Assembly: GCA_003009755.1 (NCBI GenBank)
Contig: PXUB01000038.1
Location: forward strand, 55,730 to 119,729
Source: Thermoplasmatales archaeon SW_10_69_26
GTDB taxonomy: Archaea > Thermoplasmatota > SW-10-69-26
Direction of reading: 5' to 3'
Length of the DNA: 64,000 bases
This document shows, in pieces, positions 1-8,949 of this stretch (position 1 is the first letter of the stretch; each line of letters starts with the position of its first letter). The notes beneath the pieces were generated by a model that did no database searches, was not told the origin of the DNA, and was given only the letters and a program-made list of their open reading frames with translations. The position numbers and the translations under genes were made by a program.

Positions 1-2
1 AC

Positions 3-848
3 TGGTACTTCCCCCACTACCGCGATCCCGGCGTCGCGCTGTACCGGGGCGCCTCGATCGAGGAGATGGTCCACCAGTGCTACGGCACCGGCGAGGATCG
101 GATGCAGGGGCGCCAGATGCCGAACCACTACAGCTTCGAAGAGCTCAACTTCTACTCCATCAGCTCCCCCGTCGCCACGCAGATCCCCCACGCGGTCGGC
201 GCCGCCTACGCCGCCGATCTCGAGGGCGACGACGTCGTCACGGGCGTCAGCTTCGGCGACGGCTGCACCAGCGAGGGGGACTTCCACGTCGGCATGAACT
301 TCGCGGGCGTCTGGGACACGCCGACCGTGTTCCTGTGCGAGAACAACCAGTGGGCGATCTCGGTCCCCAACGAGAAGCAGACCGGCTCGGAGACGTTCGC
401 CCAGAAGGCCGACGCCTACGGCTTCGAGGGCCGCCGCGTCGACGGCAACGACGTGCTGGCCATGTACGCCGAGGCCAAACGCGCCGTCGAGAGCGCCCGC
501 GAGGGCGAGGGCCCGACGCTGATCGAAGCCCTCACCTACCGCATGGGACCGCACAGCTCCTCGGACGATCCCGACCGCTACGTTCCCCAGGAGGAGATCG
601 AGGCCTGGGCCGGGCGCGACCCGATCGACCGCTTCCGCACGTTCCTGATCGAGCAAGGCGTGATCACGGAGACCGAGGACGAGCAGATGCACGAACGCAT
701 CACGGACGAGATCGAGGCGGGCGTCCAGTCGGCCGAGGACGCCGAGGGGCCCACGATCCAATCGATGGTCGAGGACGTCTACGACGAGGTGCCCTGGCAC
801 CTCCAAGAACAGGCAGACGACCTCAAGCGCTTCTACGAGGAGGACTGA
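3..848 (+). CDS. 2-oxoacid dehydrogenase E1 component, alpha subunit (5' end cut by window)
   Basis: This is the thiamine-diphosphate subunit that decarboxylates a 2-oxoacid (pyruvate or branched-chain oxoacid) and passes the acyl group to lipoyl-E2 in the cytoplasm. The frame is open from base 3, so the start lies outside the window. The ThDP motif is clear: GDG (SFGDGCTSEGD), then about 27 residues to ENNQWAIS. A segment RMGPHSSSDDPDRY matches the conserved phosphorylation-loop region of the family. It is followed 3 nt later by E1-beta, and E2 follows that, so this is one operon. The sequence alone does not settle whether pyruvate or branched-chain oxoacids are the substrate. The length of the visible part and its neighbours make the family assignment secure. 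Confidence 0.95.
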   Translation, partial: WYFPHYRDPGVALYRGASIEEMVHQCYGTGEDRMQGRQMPNHYSFEELNFYSISSPVATQIPHAVGAAYAADLEGDDVVTGVSFGDGCTSEGDFHVGMNFAGVWDTPTVFLCENNQWAISVPNEKQTGSETFAQKADAYGFEGRRVDGNDVLAMYAEAKRAVESAREGEGPTLIEALTYRMGPHSSSDDPDRYVPQEEIEAWAGRDPIDRFRTFLIEQGVITETEDEQMHERITDEIEAGVQSAEDAEGPTIQSMVEDVYDEVPWHLQEQADDLKRFYEED

Positions 849-851
849 CAC

Positions 852-1826
852 ATGCCGGAGATGACGCTGGTCGACTCGGTGAACGATGCCCTGCACACGG
901 CGATGGACGAGGACGACCGCGTCGTCGTCATGGGCGAGGACGTCGGCGTGAACGGCGGCGTGTTCCGCGCCACCGAAGGCCTGCACGACAGCTACGGCGA
1001 GGAGCGCGTGATCGACACGCCGCTGGCCGAGGCCGGCATCGTCGGTACCGCGCTCGGCATGGCCATGTACGGCCTGCGCCCGGTGCCCGAGATCCAGTTC
1101 ATGGATTTCATCTACCCCGGGTTCGACCAGATCGTCAACGAGATCGCCAAGCTCCGCTACCGGTCCGGCGATCAGTACGAGGCGCCCATGGTCATCCGCA
1201 CGCCCTACGGCGGCGGGATCCGGGGTGGCCACTACCACAGCCAGTCCAGCGAGGCCTACTTCACGCACACGCCCGGCCTCAAGATCGTCGTCCCCAGCAC
1301 GCCCCAGGACACGAAGGGCCTGCTGTTGAGCGCGATCGAGGACCCCGACCCGGTCATGTTCCTCGAGCCCAAGCGCGTCTACCGCGCCGTCAGCGACGAC
1401 GTCCCCGAGGGCCACTACACCGAACCGATCGGCGAAGCCCGCCTCGCCCGCGAGGGCGAGGACGTGACCCTGATCGCGTACGGCGCGATGCACCACGTCG
1501 CCATGGAGGCGGCCGAACGAGCCGCCGACGAGGGCGTCAGCTGCGAGGTCGTCGACCTGCGCACCCTGGTGCCCTTCGACCGTGAGACGCTCGAGGAATC
1601 CGTCACGAAGACCGGCCGCGCCGTCATCGTCCAGGAAGCCCCCCGCACGGCCGGGTTCGCCGCCGAGCTGTCCGCGTTCCTGCACGAGGAGTGCATCCTG
1701 CACATGATCGCACCCGTCCAACGCGTCACAGGCCTGGACACCCCGTTCCCGTACACGCTGGAGGAGGAGTACCTCCCCACACCCACGCGCGTCCTGGATG
1801 CGATCGACGAGACCCTGACCTATTGA
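852..1826 (+). CDS. 2-oxoacid dehydrogenase E1 component, beta subunit
   Basis: The 324-residue transketolase-like beta subunit pairs with E1-alpha to form the ThDP site. Conserved stretches include VMGEDVGVNGGVFRAT near the N terminus, DTPLAEAGIVGTALGMA, and a YGGGIRGGHYHSQS loop that lines the active-site channel. The length is normal for the family. The ATG lies 3 nt after the alpha stop, and E2 starts 11 nt after this gene, so translation of the three is probably coupled. Substrate (pyruvate versus branched-chain 2-oxoacids) cannot be decided here; the family call is firm. Confidence 0.95.
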   Translation: MPEMTLVDSVNDALHTAMDEDDRVVVMGEDVGVNGGVFRATEGLHDSYGEERVIDTPLAEAGIVGTALGMAMYGLRPVPEIQFMDFIYPGFDQIVNEIAKLRYRSGDQYEAPMVIRTPYGGGIRGGHYHSQSSEAYFTHTPGLKIVVPSTPQDTKGLLLSAIEDPDPVMFLEPKRVYRAVSDDVPEGHYTEPIGEARLAREGEDVTLIAYGAMHHVAMEAAERAADEGVSCEVVDLRTLVPFDRETLEESVTKTGRAVIVQEAPRTAGFAAELSAFLHEECILHMIAPVQRVTGLDTPFPYTLEEEYLPTPTRVLDAIDETLTY

Positions 1827-1837
1827 GGTGACACACG

Positions 1838-3172
1838 TTGACCGAGGACTTCCACTTCGAGCTTCCCGACGTCGGTGAAGGCGTTCACGAGGGCGAGATC
1901 GTCAACTGGCTCGTCAGCGAGGGCGATCAGGTCGACGAAGACCAGGACATCGTCGAGGTCATGACCGACAAGGCGACCGTCCAGATCTCCGCTCCCGTCG
2001 CCGGCACGATCAAGGAGCTGCGTTACGACGAGGGCACCGTCGTCGACGTCGGCGACGTCTTCGTCGTCATCGGTCCCGAGGGCGCGGTCGAGACCGACGA
2101 GGAGGAGACCGCCGACACCGGCGGTGAAGACGGCGCCCCCGAGGCCGAGGCCGGCGAGACCGAGGCCGAGGAGGACGAGGACGAGGACAAGACCCTCTTC
2201 GAGCTGCCCGAGGGGCCCGGCGGCTCCGAGGACGAGCGCCGGCCCGCGCGTCAGCGCGAGTCCACGCCGTCGAGGTCGGGTGAGGTCCTCGCGATGCCGC
2301 GCGTTCGCCACGCCGCCAAGGACCGCGGCGTCGACCTGGCCAGCGTGCAAGCCACCGGCTCCCAGGGCCACGTCACCCTGCAGGATCTCGAGGCCTACCT
2401 CGAGGGCGAGGCCGGCGGCTTCGAGCTCGAGCACTTCGACTTCGACCTGCCCTCCGTCGACCGTGACCAGGCGCGCGAGGTCGAGCCGCTCAAGGGCCTG
2501 CGCAAGCGCATCGCGGAGAACATGACGCGCGCGAAGACCCTGCAGCCGCACTTCACCTACGTCGACGAGCTCCGCGCCGACGAGCTCGTCTCCACGCGCA
2601 ACGAGCTCAAGCAGCTCGGCGAGAAGCGCGACGTCAACGTCACCTACCTGCCCCTGCTCGTCAAGGCCGTCGTCCGCGCCCTCCGCGAGCACCCGCGCTG
2701 CAACGCGCTCATCGACGAGGAAGACCAACAGCTGGTGATCAAGCAGCCGATCAACGTCGGCATCGCCGTCGCCACCGACCGCGGCCTCGTCGTCCCCGTC
2801 GTCAAGAACGCCGACGAGAAGACCCTGCTCGAGATCGCCTCGGAGATCGAGACGCTCGCCCAGAAAGCCCACGAGAACCGTCTCTCGATGGACGACCTCA
2901 CCGGCGGCACGTTCACGATCACCAGCCTCGGCGCCGTCGGCGGCATGCTGGCGACCCCGATCCTGTTCCATCCCCAGGTTGCCATCATGGGCGTCCACGC
3001 CATCCGCGATGAACCCGTCGTCGAGGACGGCGAGGTCGTGCCCGGCAAGAAGATGAACCTCTCGTTCACCTTCGACCACCGCATCGTCGACGGCTACGAC
3101 GGTGCCCTGTTCGCCCAGGACGTCAAGAAGTACCTCGAGGACCCGAACCTGTTGCTGCTCGAGGGCCGCTGA
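1838..3172 (+). CDS. Dihydrolipoamide acyltransferase (E2) of the 2-oxoacid dehydrogenase complex
   Basis: This 444-residue E2 core protein moves the acyl group from E1 to CoA. A single lipoyl domain occupies residues 1-80, with the lipoylated lysine at about K45 (MTDKATVQIS). An acidic Glu/Asp linker follows (about 85-120), then an E3-binding peripheral domain (about 151-188, beginning AMPRVRHAAKDRGVDL). The catalytic CAT-like domain ends with FDHRIVDGYDG, giving His414 and Asp418 of the HxxxDG motif. The start is a TTG 11 nt after the E1-beta stop; it is the only start that keeps the full lipoyl domain. E3 lies separately at 8950, beyond an inserted island. Confidence 0.95.
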   Translation: MTEDFHFELPDVGEGVHEGEIVNWLVSEGDQVDEDQDIVEVMTDKATVQISAPVAGTIKELRYDEGTVVDVGDVFVVIGPEGAVETDEEETADTGGEDGAPEAEAGETEAEEDEDEDKTLFELPEGPGGSEDERRPARQRESTPSRSGEVLAMPRVRHAAKDRGVDLASVQATGSQGHVTLQDLEAYLEGEAGGFELEHFDFDLPSVDRDQAREVEPLKGLRKRIAENMTRAKTLQPHFTYVDELRADELVSTRNELKQLGEKRDVNVTYLPLLVKAVVRALREHPRCNALIDEEDQQLVIKQPINVGIAVATDRGLVVPVVKNADEKTLLEIASEIETLAQKAHENRLSMDDLTGGTFTITSLGAVGGMLATPILFHPQVAIMGVHAIRDEPVVEDGEVVPGKKMNLSFTFDHRIVDGYDGALFAQDVKKYLEDPNLLLLEGR

Positions 3173-3245
3173 CGTCGCCCGGGCCCCGGCCAGCCGCCGC
3201 CGGCACCCGTCAAGCCTTTGAGACGGGTGCGGGTTGGCCCTCGCG

Positions 3246-3803
3246 ATGCTGGAGACCCCCGTCCTGGCGTTGACGATGGGCACGTGGACGATGCTCGGCC
3301 TGCTGGGCGTGTTCGCGCTCGTCGGGCTCGTCGCCTTGACGAGCAAGGGCCACGACCCGGCGGCAAGCCACGGCGAGCGTCGCCGCTACGTCTTCGGGCT
3401 CGGCAAGTACCCGCGCCTGCACGCTCTCCCCGAGCTGCGTGATCTGCCCGCCACCGTCGAACCGCTCGGCCCCGAGGGCCTCCGCAAGCTCGGCAAGAAG
3501 GCCGATGCCACGACCGGGCTCACCACGACCAAGTACCGCATCCCCGAGGGTCGACGTCCCTGGCAGCTGTCCGCCGACATCCCGGATACGGTCGAGGCGA
3601 TCGAGATCGAGCGCGAGGGCGGCCGGCTTTGGTTCACCGCCGACGGCCACCTCACCGCCGAGCCGCCGCTCACCGAGGACGAGCTCGACACGGTCGGCGA
3701 TCTCCTCTACGACGTCGAGGACCGCCCCGATCTCCGCGCCGACCGACGAACGTGGGCCCACAGCGTCGAGAGCCCCGAGAAGATCAACGCGAAGCGCGTG
3801 TGA
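3246..3803 (+). CDS. Small membrane-anchored protein of unknown function
   Basis: I do not recognise this family. The protein (185 aa from the ATG, or 189 aa from a TTG at 3234) has one hydrophobic segment near the N terminus (MGTWTMLGLLGVFALVGLVAL) followed by a soluble region rich in charged residues, with no cysteines or obvious catalytic motif. The ATG at 3246 is preferred because a CCTTTG box (3215-3220) lies about 30 nt upstream, the spacing seen for other leaderless starts in this window. It follows E2 by about 70 bp and may be carried with the dehydrogenase genes, but nothing in it shows a role in the complex. Confidence 0.6.
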   Translation: MLETPVLALTMGTWTMLGLLGVFALVGLVALTSKGHDPAASHGERRRYVFGLGKYPRLHALPELRDLPATVEPLGPEGLRKLGKKADATTGLTTTKYRIPEGRRPWQLSADIPDTVEAIEIEREGGRLWFTADGHLTAEPPLTEDELDTVGDLLYDVEDRPDLRADRRTWAHSVESPEKINAKRV

Positions 3804-3975
3804 GGCCCGACTTTCGCTGGGGCTGGGCGGCCCCTCCCGCGCTTGGTCTCCCTGCTTTCCCTCCAGCCTTAGAATCGTCGGTCCTCGGGCTTGACTGGTG
3901 AGCCCGGCCTCCTCCTCCGGCGCAGGGGTCCGTGTCCCGTGGACGGCCCGTTCCAGCACCTGAGTTCACGCGCCG

Positions 3976-4767
3976 CTGTCATGGTAAGCGGGTGGACGGG
4001 TCTTGGTTGAACAGCCAGGCGAACGCCTGAGCCCACGCCTCGACCTCGTCTCTCGAGGCGTTGGCCGGCCAGCGTCTGCGGAACGGGCCGATCCGCTCTT
4101 TGAGCAGGCCAAACCAGGTTTCCACGGTGTTGCGGACCCCGCCCGCGGTGACCTGCCACGCCAAGCCCAGCACGTTGAGCGGCCAGGGGTACCACACGCC
4201 CCGGTCGACGTGGATCGCCGGCCGGTTGTCACACCGGGCCAACACGCCCTTCACAAAGCCCAGGGCCTCCACGCTGCTGCGGCCCTGAGTGAGGGCGACG
4301 TGGACGAGTTGCTGGGTATCAGGGTCGACGGCGGCCCACAGGAACAGCTCGGTGAGATGATCGCCGGCATCCTTGTCGCACTCCTCGGGCCACTCGGATC
4401 GGGGTTGCTCGATGGGCAGACTGGTCTCGTCAATGACCAGCCGCTCGTGGCGTTGGACGGATTGCTCGCGGAACAGGTGGCTGGCGCGGCGGTACCAGGC
4501 GCTGATCGGGTTGTACGTGACCGGTTCAGCAAGCAGCGACACCAGTTGGCTGGTTCGCCGGCAGCTTAGGCCCGCGTGGTGCAGCAACAGGCTGAGGGCG
4601 CGGGTTCGGGGTTGCTTGCGGTCACGGTCGAAGATGTCTTCTTGGGTGAGGCGCTGGGTGAGCGTGCCGAGCAGGGCGTCGTTTTGGTGGAACACAACGG
4701 GCCCTGCTCGATGTTCTTCCTCGTTGTTGTGGTTCGTGTTCGGGTGGCTCCCCGCTTAACTAGACAG
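3976..4767 (-). mobile_element. IS6-like insertion sequence with 17-bp imperfect terminal inverted repeats
   Basis: The transposase gene at 3979-4695 is flanked by related inverted ends: CTGTCATGGTAAGCGGG at 3976-3992 and, read inward from the other side, CTGTCTAGTTAAGCGGG at 4767-4751. They match at 14 of 17 positions. The total of about 792 bp is normal for the IS6 family. The 8-bp flanks on the two sides do not match, so I see no target-site duplication; the copy may be old or rearranged. It marks the left edge of the lower-GC island that separates E2 from E3. Confidence 0.75.
3979..4695 (-). CDS. IS6-family DDE transposase
   Basis: The 238-residue transposase has a readable DDE triad: Asp89 in RLVIDET, Asp164 in AIHVDRG and Glu192 in RNTVETWFGLLKER. 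The LFLWAAVDPDTQQLV and WYPWPLNVLGLAWQ stretches match the IS6/IS240 catalytic core. The length is full for the family and the frame is intact, so the enzyme could be active. The stop codon lies inside the left terminal repeat, as in compact IS6 elements. No second copy is present in this window. Confidence 0.85.
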   Translation of the reverse strand: MFHQNDALLGTLTQRLTQEDIFDRDRKQPRTRALSLLLHHAGLSCRRTSQLVSLLAEPVTYNPISAWYRRASHLFREQSVQRHERLVIDETSLPIEQPRSEWPEECDKDAGDHLTELFLWAAVDPDTQQLVHVALTQGRSSVEALGFVKGVLARCDNRPAIHVDRGVWYPWPLNVLGLAWQVTAGGVRNTVETWFGLLKERIGPFRRRWPANASRDEVEAWAQAFAWLFNQDPSTRLP

Positions 4768-4819
4768 TCCGTGGGAGTCCGCTAGGAACATTTAAGTCAT
4801 GGTCCGAGGACGACAGGCT

Positions 4820-6376
4820 ATGCCGCGGATGTCTCTCGGCATCGTGGCGGCCTTGGTCCTTCTCCCAGGTTCGTCGATTCAGGCCGTGGCCTTTGGTATT
4901 TCTCCGGATGTAAACCCGGGCCAGGCAGCTGTAGAGATAGAAGAGGATCTGGCCCTGGCTCCCCGCGGAAGTATTGTGATTGAGGGCGACGAAGACTTTG
5001 AAGAGCGAACCGAGATCAGCGGCGTCCGTGGTGGGACCGGAAGCCCTGACGATCCCTATGTCATCAGTAACTGGACGATCGCATCCACTGGTAGTGTTGG
5101 TATTCAACTCCGAGACACCAGTGCCCATGTTGTGATCCAAGATATCTTAGTCTCAGGCACTCCGCCAGCAACCTATGGGATCCATCTGGAAGGGGCAGAG
5201 AATGTAACTATCCGGGATGTCCACATCGCGAGAACAAGCACGTTCCACACTCCCTTGGATGACATTCGAACTGGGATCATGGTCGAAGACTCCTCGAATG
5301 TGAAAATCGAGCGGAGCCAGATAGCGCCCCTCAGCACGGACCGCAGCCGCGCCTTCGTAATTGGATTGAGGGTGATGGATAGCACCCAGGTTGTTACCGA
5401 GAACGTGAGTATTGAGGCCGCTCGGACTCCCATTTCGGTCCAGCGGTCTTCGGCTCTTCGTGTAGCGTCAAGTACTCTGGCGGAGGATCCTGAAGAGCTT
5501 GTCGGGGATACGACAGTGTATCTCTTCCGTCCGGAGAACGTGACATTTGAGGAAGTTCTCTTTGACGGGGTTGGGTTGGATACTGAAGATACCACCAATC
5601 TCACATTCAGGCGAAACGTAATTGCTGCTGACTCGGGTCGCGCTGGCGAGGTCTTCTCAAATCCGTTGGAAAGCGGAATCTCTTCGTTCGGGAAAGCCCA
5701 ATCCATCGAGATTTGTGGGAGTGTCTTTAAGGATTTGACATTCGAGGCTGTGGCGATCGAAGGAGCGAACATAGAGATCCGCGGTAATCAGTTCCTAAAC
5801 AATACAGACGCGCTTTCGATTCGGTCGTTTAGCGGAGGGGCTGAGATCCTACGCAATGAGTTCAAGGCCGTTGACCAGAACCTGGATCTCAAGTCCCCTG
5901 CTGCTCAAGTCCACGAGAACTCTTTCCCGGAGGACGCTTTCGACTCCTCTTTGTTTGTCAACGATACCAACGCCTCAGGGAATTGGTGGGGCCACCCGAG
6001 CGGGCCGTCGGTCGAGGGGGAGTCTGAGTCGGGTGAAGGCCATCCTGTACATATCCTCTCGGCGAATGTCACGTTCGCTCCAAACTTGACGGCCGAACCC
6101 GAAACCGGGCCCTCATCGGTCGATTGTGGTGGCCACGAAGGTCCTGTTGGTGTCCAGGCCAAGCCGAATCTGGTAGCCAGTGCCCGCGCTGGGGTGCATC
6201 TCTCCTCCAACCTAAACGAGAAGGTGGGCTCGGTCCACCTCAAGGCGAAGGCCAAGGTATCGACGGATGCAGAAACGTTCGAGGTATCGATACCCGAGCA
6301 GACACCGTCTCCGCTTAGCGAGGGGGCGGAGACGCGACCGGACGCTCGTGGAAGCCTTCAAGATCGAGGGCGATGA
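4820..6376 (+). CDS. Secreted right-handed beta-helix protein, copy 1
   Basis: This is an exported parallel beta-helix protein of the NosD/pectate-lyase-like type. A signal peptide (MSLGIVAALVLLPGSSIQAVA) is followed by an anchor motif IEGDEDFEER and GSPDDPYVISNWTI, then many short repeats of the form 'GI.L.....V.I.D..I' and a SGNWWGHPSGPS motif near residue 390. The likely start is the ATG at 4820, because the TATA-like TTTAAG at 4791 lies about 28 nt upstream; the ATGs at 4799 and 4829 are alternatives. Base composition is clearly lower in GC than the chromosomal genes around it, a sign of transfer. A paralogue follows immediately but in a different frame. The ligand or surface role is unknown. 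Confidence 0.75.
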   Translation: MPRMSLGIVAALVLLPGSSIQAVAFGISPDVNPGQAAVEIEEDLALAPRGSIVIEGDEDFEERTEISGVRGGTGSPDDPYVISNWTIASTGSVGIQLRDTSAHVVIQDILVSGTPPATYGIHLEGAENVTIRDVHIARTSTFHTPLDDIRTGIMVEDSSNVKIERSQIAPLSTDRSRAFVIGLRVMDSTQVVTENVSIEAARTPISVQRSSALRVASSTLAEDPEELVGDTTVYLFRPENVTFEEVLFDGVGLDTEDTTNLTFRRNVIAADSGRAGEVFSNPLESGISSFGKAQSIEICGSVFKDLTFEAVAIEGANIEIRGNQFLNNTDALSIRSFSGGAEILRNEFKAVDQNLDLKSPAAQVHENSFPEDAFDSSLFVNDTNASGNWWGHPSGPSVEGESESGEGHPVHILSANVTFAPNLTAEPETGPSSVDCGGHEGPVGVQAKPNLVASARAGVHLSSNLNEKVGSVHLKAKAKVSTDAETFEVSIPEQTPSPLSEGAETRPDARGSLQDRGR

Positions 6377-7727
6377 AGAGTTAGCTAAGCATCCGGCAGT
6401 GCGTGGAGGCGATGGCTCACCTGATGATCCCTATCGCATTTCCGATCTACTCGTGATCCAGGACCAGGTGTACGGGCTATGGTTGGCGAACGTGACCAGC
6501 CACGTCGTGATCCAAAACGTGATCGTTGATGGATCCAAGCTGGCGACGACAGAGACTGTTCGGTGTACGACAGACACTGGGGATTGCGGGTTAACGCGGG
6601 GGCTTTTCCTGAATAACGTGACAGATGCTACGGTCCGAGATGTTCGATTAGAGGACCAGTTCTGGGGGGTCCTCGTATCCGAGTCGGGTTCGGTGAATAT
6701 GAAGCGAGTCGAGCTGGGTTTTCCTGCCACGCGAACCCTCAACCCTCTCTCGAACGAGACGGCGACGGCTACCACCTTTACTCGGGGATTCGATGTCTCT
6801 AATACGGGAGAACTGGCCCTGGAGAACGTGACTATCGGTGATGCTAGGGTTACATTCTCGGCTCGAAACATGGAACGGTTAGAGCTGACGAACACAGAGT
6901 TCAACGGTCGCTCGTCGGAAGCTATCGTTCAAAATGTTAGGGAAGTTGAGGTCTCACAGTCGGTATTCTCGAAGGTCCAGCTCTTGGTGGAGGAGCAGTC
7001 TGAAAACGTGACGATCGTTGGGAGTAAGTTCGCGGAGTCTCCTGGGGTCGCGATGCGCGTCCACGCACGTACCGATGCGCCCTCGGTGGAGTTGATCCGT
7101 GTATGCGGGTCCTTCATTCAAAAATCTACAGGGAACGAAGCTCTTGATCTCTCCCGAACCAAACGGGTGGAGGTAATCGGCGCAACGTTCGAGGACACTG
7201 GGGGAGGGATACAAGCCCCGGACGCTAGCGAAGGGATCGAGGTGCGTCACTCGTCGATCACAAACACCTCCGGACCAGGGCTATTGCTTAAAGGATCAGG
7301 TATGGAGGTTCACAACAACTCAATCGCAGGTAACGGCGATGCGAGCATACTAGAGGCTCACGAATGGGGAAACGCCTCTCACAACTGGTGGGGTGATCCA
7401 GATGGGCCGGACATCAAGTTCGAGGAAGGGCCGGGTGATGGGGACGATCTCTGGCCTCCTGTGAATGTCACTTTCCGTCCCTTCCTGTCTGGGCCACCGG
7501 AGACGGGCCCGTCGGCGGTGGATTGCAGGGGTTCGGGGACTGATCCTGGCGTGAAGGCTGAGCCGTCGATTCCTGTCGCCGCCCACGCGGGAGTAGGTAT
7601 CGAGCATACCGTGAATGTCAATGAGAAGATCGCCGACCGCCGCGTGAAGGAGAAGGCCAAAGTGAAGGCGGAGGCCGAGGCCAGTATCGGCCCGGTCGCG
7701 ATCCCCACGGATCCGCTCCCCGAGTGA
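6267..7727 (+). CDS. Beta-helix protein, copy 2, without signal peptide and out of frame with copy 1
   Basis: This is a paralogue of the preceding gene: it has the same opening motif (IEGDEELAKHPAVRGGDGSPDDPYRI), the same beta-helix repeats, a SHNWWGDPDGPD motif and the same basic/acidic C-terminal tail (VNEKIADRRVKEKAK). Real similarity begins near base 6345. The first 25 or so codons of the open frame (from 6267) are the end of copy 1 read in another frame, so this copy has no signal peptide or credible start of its own. Either the two copies once formed one double-length protein and a one-base change near 6320-6345 (a run of five G lies at 6328-6333) broke the frame, or a recombination removed the start of copy 2. 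Confidence 0.55.
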   Translation: MQKRSRYRYPSRHRLRLARGRRRDRTLVEAFKIEGDEELAKHPAVRGGDGSPDDPYRISDLLVIQDQVYGLWLANVTSHVVIQNVIVDGSKLATTETVRCTTDTGDCGLTRGLFLNNVTDATVRDVRLEDQFWGVLVSESGSVNMKRVELGFPATRTLNPLSNETATATTFTRGFDVSNTGELALENVTIGDARVTFSARNMERLELTNTEFNGRSSEAIVQNVREVEVSQSVFSKVQLLVEEQSENVTIVGSKFAESPGVAMRVHARTDAPSVELIRVCGSFIQKSTGNEALDLSRTKRVEVIGATFEDTGGGIQAPDASEGIEVRHSSITNTSGPGLLLKGSGMEVHNNSIAGNGDASILEAHEWGNASHNWWGDPDGPDIKFEEGPGDGDDLWPPVNVTFRPFLSGPPETGPSAVDCRGSGTDPGVKAEPSIPVAAHAGVGIEHTVNVNEKIADRRVKEKAKVKAEAEASIGPVAIPTDPLPE

Positions 7728-7850
7728 TCTGGCATATCTAGCCCTGGAGGACACCGGGGCCTCCTTCCCCGATTTCTTTCTCTGATCAGGCAGGTGTCTC
7801 GTCTTCTGTTCCTCTGCCTTCTTTTCTACCACCTCCCCCCTCCAAGTTAG

Positions 7851-8576
7851 CCTCTGTGCCTAGCGGTCACGAGGTACGCGCAGGATCACCGCAACCCCTC
7901 GCTCGAGGGACCCCCGGGCTCGACCACAGGCTTCGGGTTCCTCTGGGGCAACGGTGAGACGACCGATCAAGCGCGAACGGGCCTGCAAGGGGTGAACCTG
8001 GGCCCCGGTGACACCGACGTCACCGGCTTCGGCGCGACCGCGTCGGTCGGCCTGGACCCGTTGAACCCCGACGGGGCCTATGCGGATAGCCCTGTCGGCT
8101 CTGCAGGCGCGACCGTGGGCGCTGTTCCCATCGAAGCCGTGGACGAGGTCGTGTACCACTACAACGTGCCGAACCCGATCTCGGACCCCGATGGGGGTAT
8201 CATCCAGACGTACATCTACGTGCAGAACGAGCCAGGCGCGACGACCTTCGGGTCCAGTCCGATCACCGATCCTTTCGACCCTTCGCAGTTCTCGTGCCTG
8301 ATCTTCGCCACCGAAGTCCCCCTCGAACAGACGGACGGCTGGCAGAGCTTCACCGTGGACGACGACACGCCGATGCACGACGGCGGTGGGGTCTGCGCCG
8401 GTAGCGAGGATGCTCCCACGACGTTCGGGGAGTACAAGGACGCGAACGCAGAGAAGACGCTGCAGACGACGATCGTCCAGACCCGCTCGGAGCCCGGGTC
8501 CACCTGGGAGGCCGGGAACCCCGTGTTCGTCGACGACGTGAGCGCCACCCTCGACCCGAGCCAGCTCGTCGGCTGA
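7851..8576 (+). pseudogene. 5'-truncated gene for a possible extracellular protein
   Basis: An open frame runs from just after a stop at 7848-7850 to the TGA at 8574-8576. The first usable start is a GTG at 7992 (194 aa), but the frame upstream of it reads as normal high-GC coding sequence (residues such as PSLEGPPGSTTGFGFLWG), so the true N terminus has been lost near 7860. The protein has Gly/Asp/Thr-rich segments and an even pattern of short hydrophobic strands, like an exported beta-sandwich, with two cysteines. I do not recognise a family. The break coincides with the right edge of the lower-GC beta-helix island, so the island probably cut this gene. Confidence 0.5.
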
Positions 8577-8949
8577 GGTCCGAGCCCCTGCCCTTCATCG
8601 AGCGGGGGGCCGACGGGCCCGGGGCAAGGAGGCCTCGACCGGGCCGAGGCATCCGCGTCGTCAGCCCGGTGCCTGGCGTGGCGGTGGATGCGGCCCGGGC
8701 AAGGGCCCTCGCGGTCGGCCTCCCCGGTCGGCCTGGGATCCCGGCGCTGGCGCAGCCTCGGAATCGACGGAGGCGACGCGGTCGGCCCCGATCCGATCCG
8801 TCCCCGAGGCATCGCCGGAGTGCTTCACGACCAGCCCGGACCGGCCTGGGTCCGGCCCTCTATGGTCGAGGCCCACCTGCCAACCGGTGAGGGAACGGCG
8901 CGGTCCGAGGCTTTTTCGTCCCCGTCCCCATGCGGGGACGAGAACCGCC
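8577..8949. other. Intergenic stretch without a convincing gene; E3 promoter at its end
   Basis: I see no coding region here. The open frames are compositional shadows. A CTTTTTCG box at 8911-8918 lies about 32-39 nt before the E3 start and is the likely promoter. Confidence 0.5.

Noticed and set aside
1820..3346. A 508-codon minus-strand frame
   Set aside because: It is the antisense shadow of the E2 gene.
3968..4775. Target-site duplication of the IS6-like element
   Set aside because: The 8-bp flanks (ACGCGCCG and TCCGTGGG) do not match.
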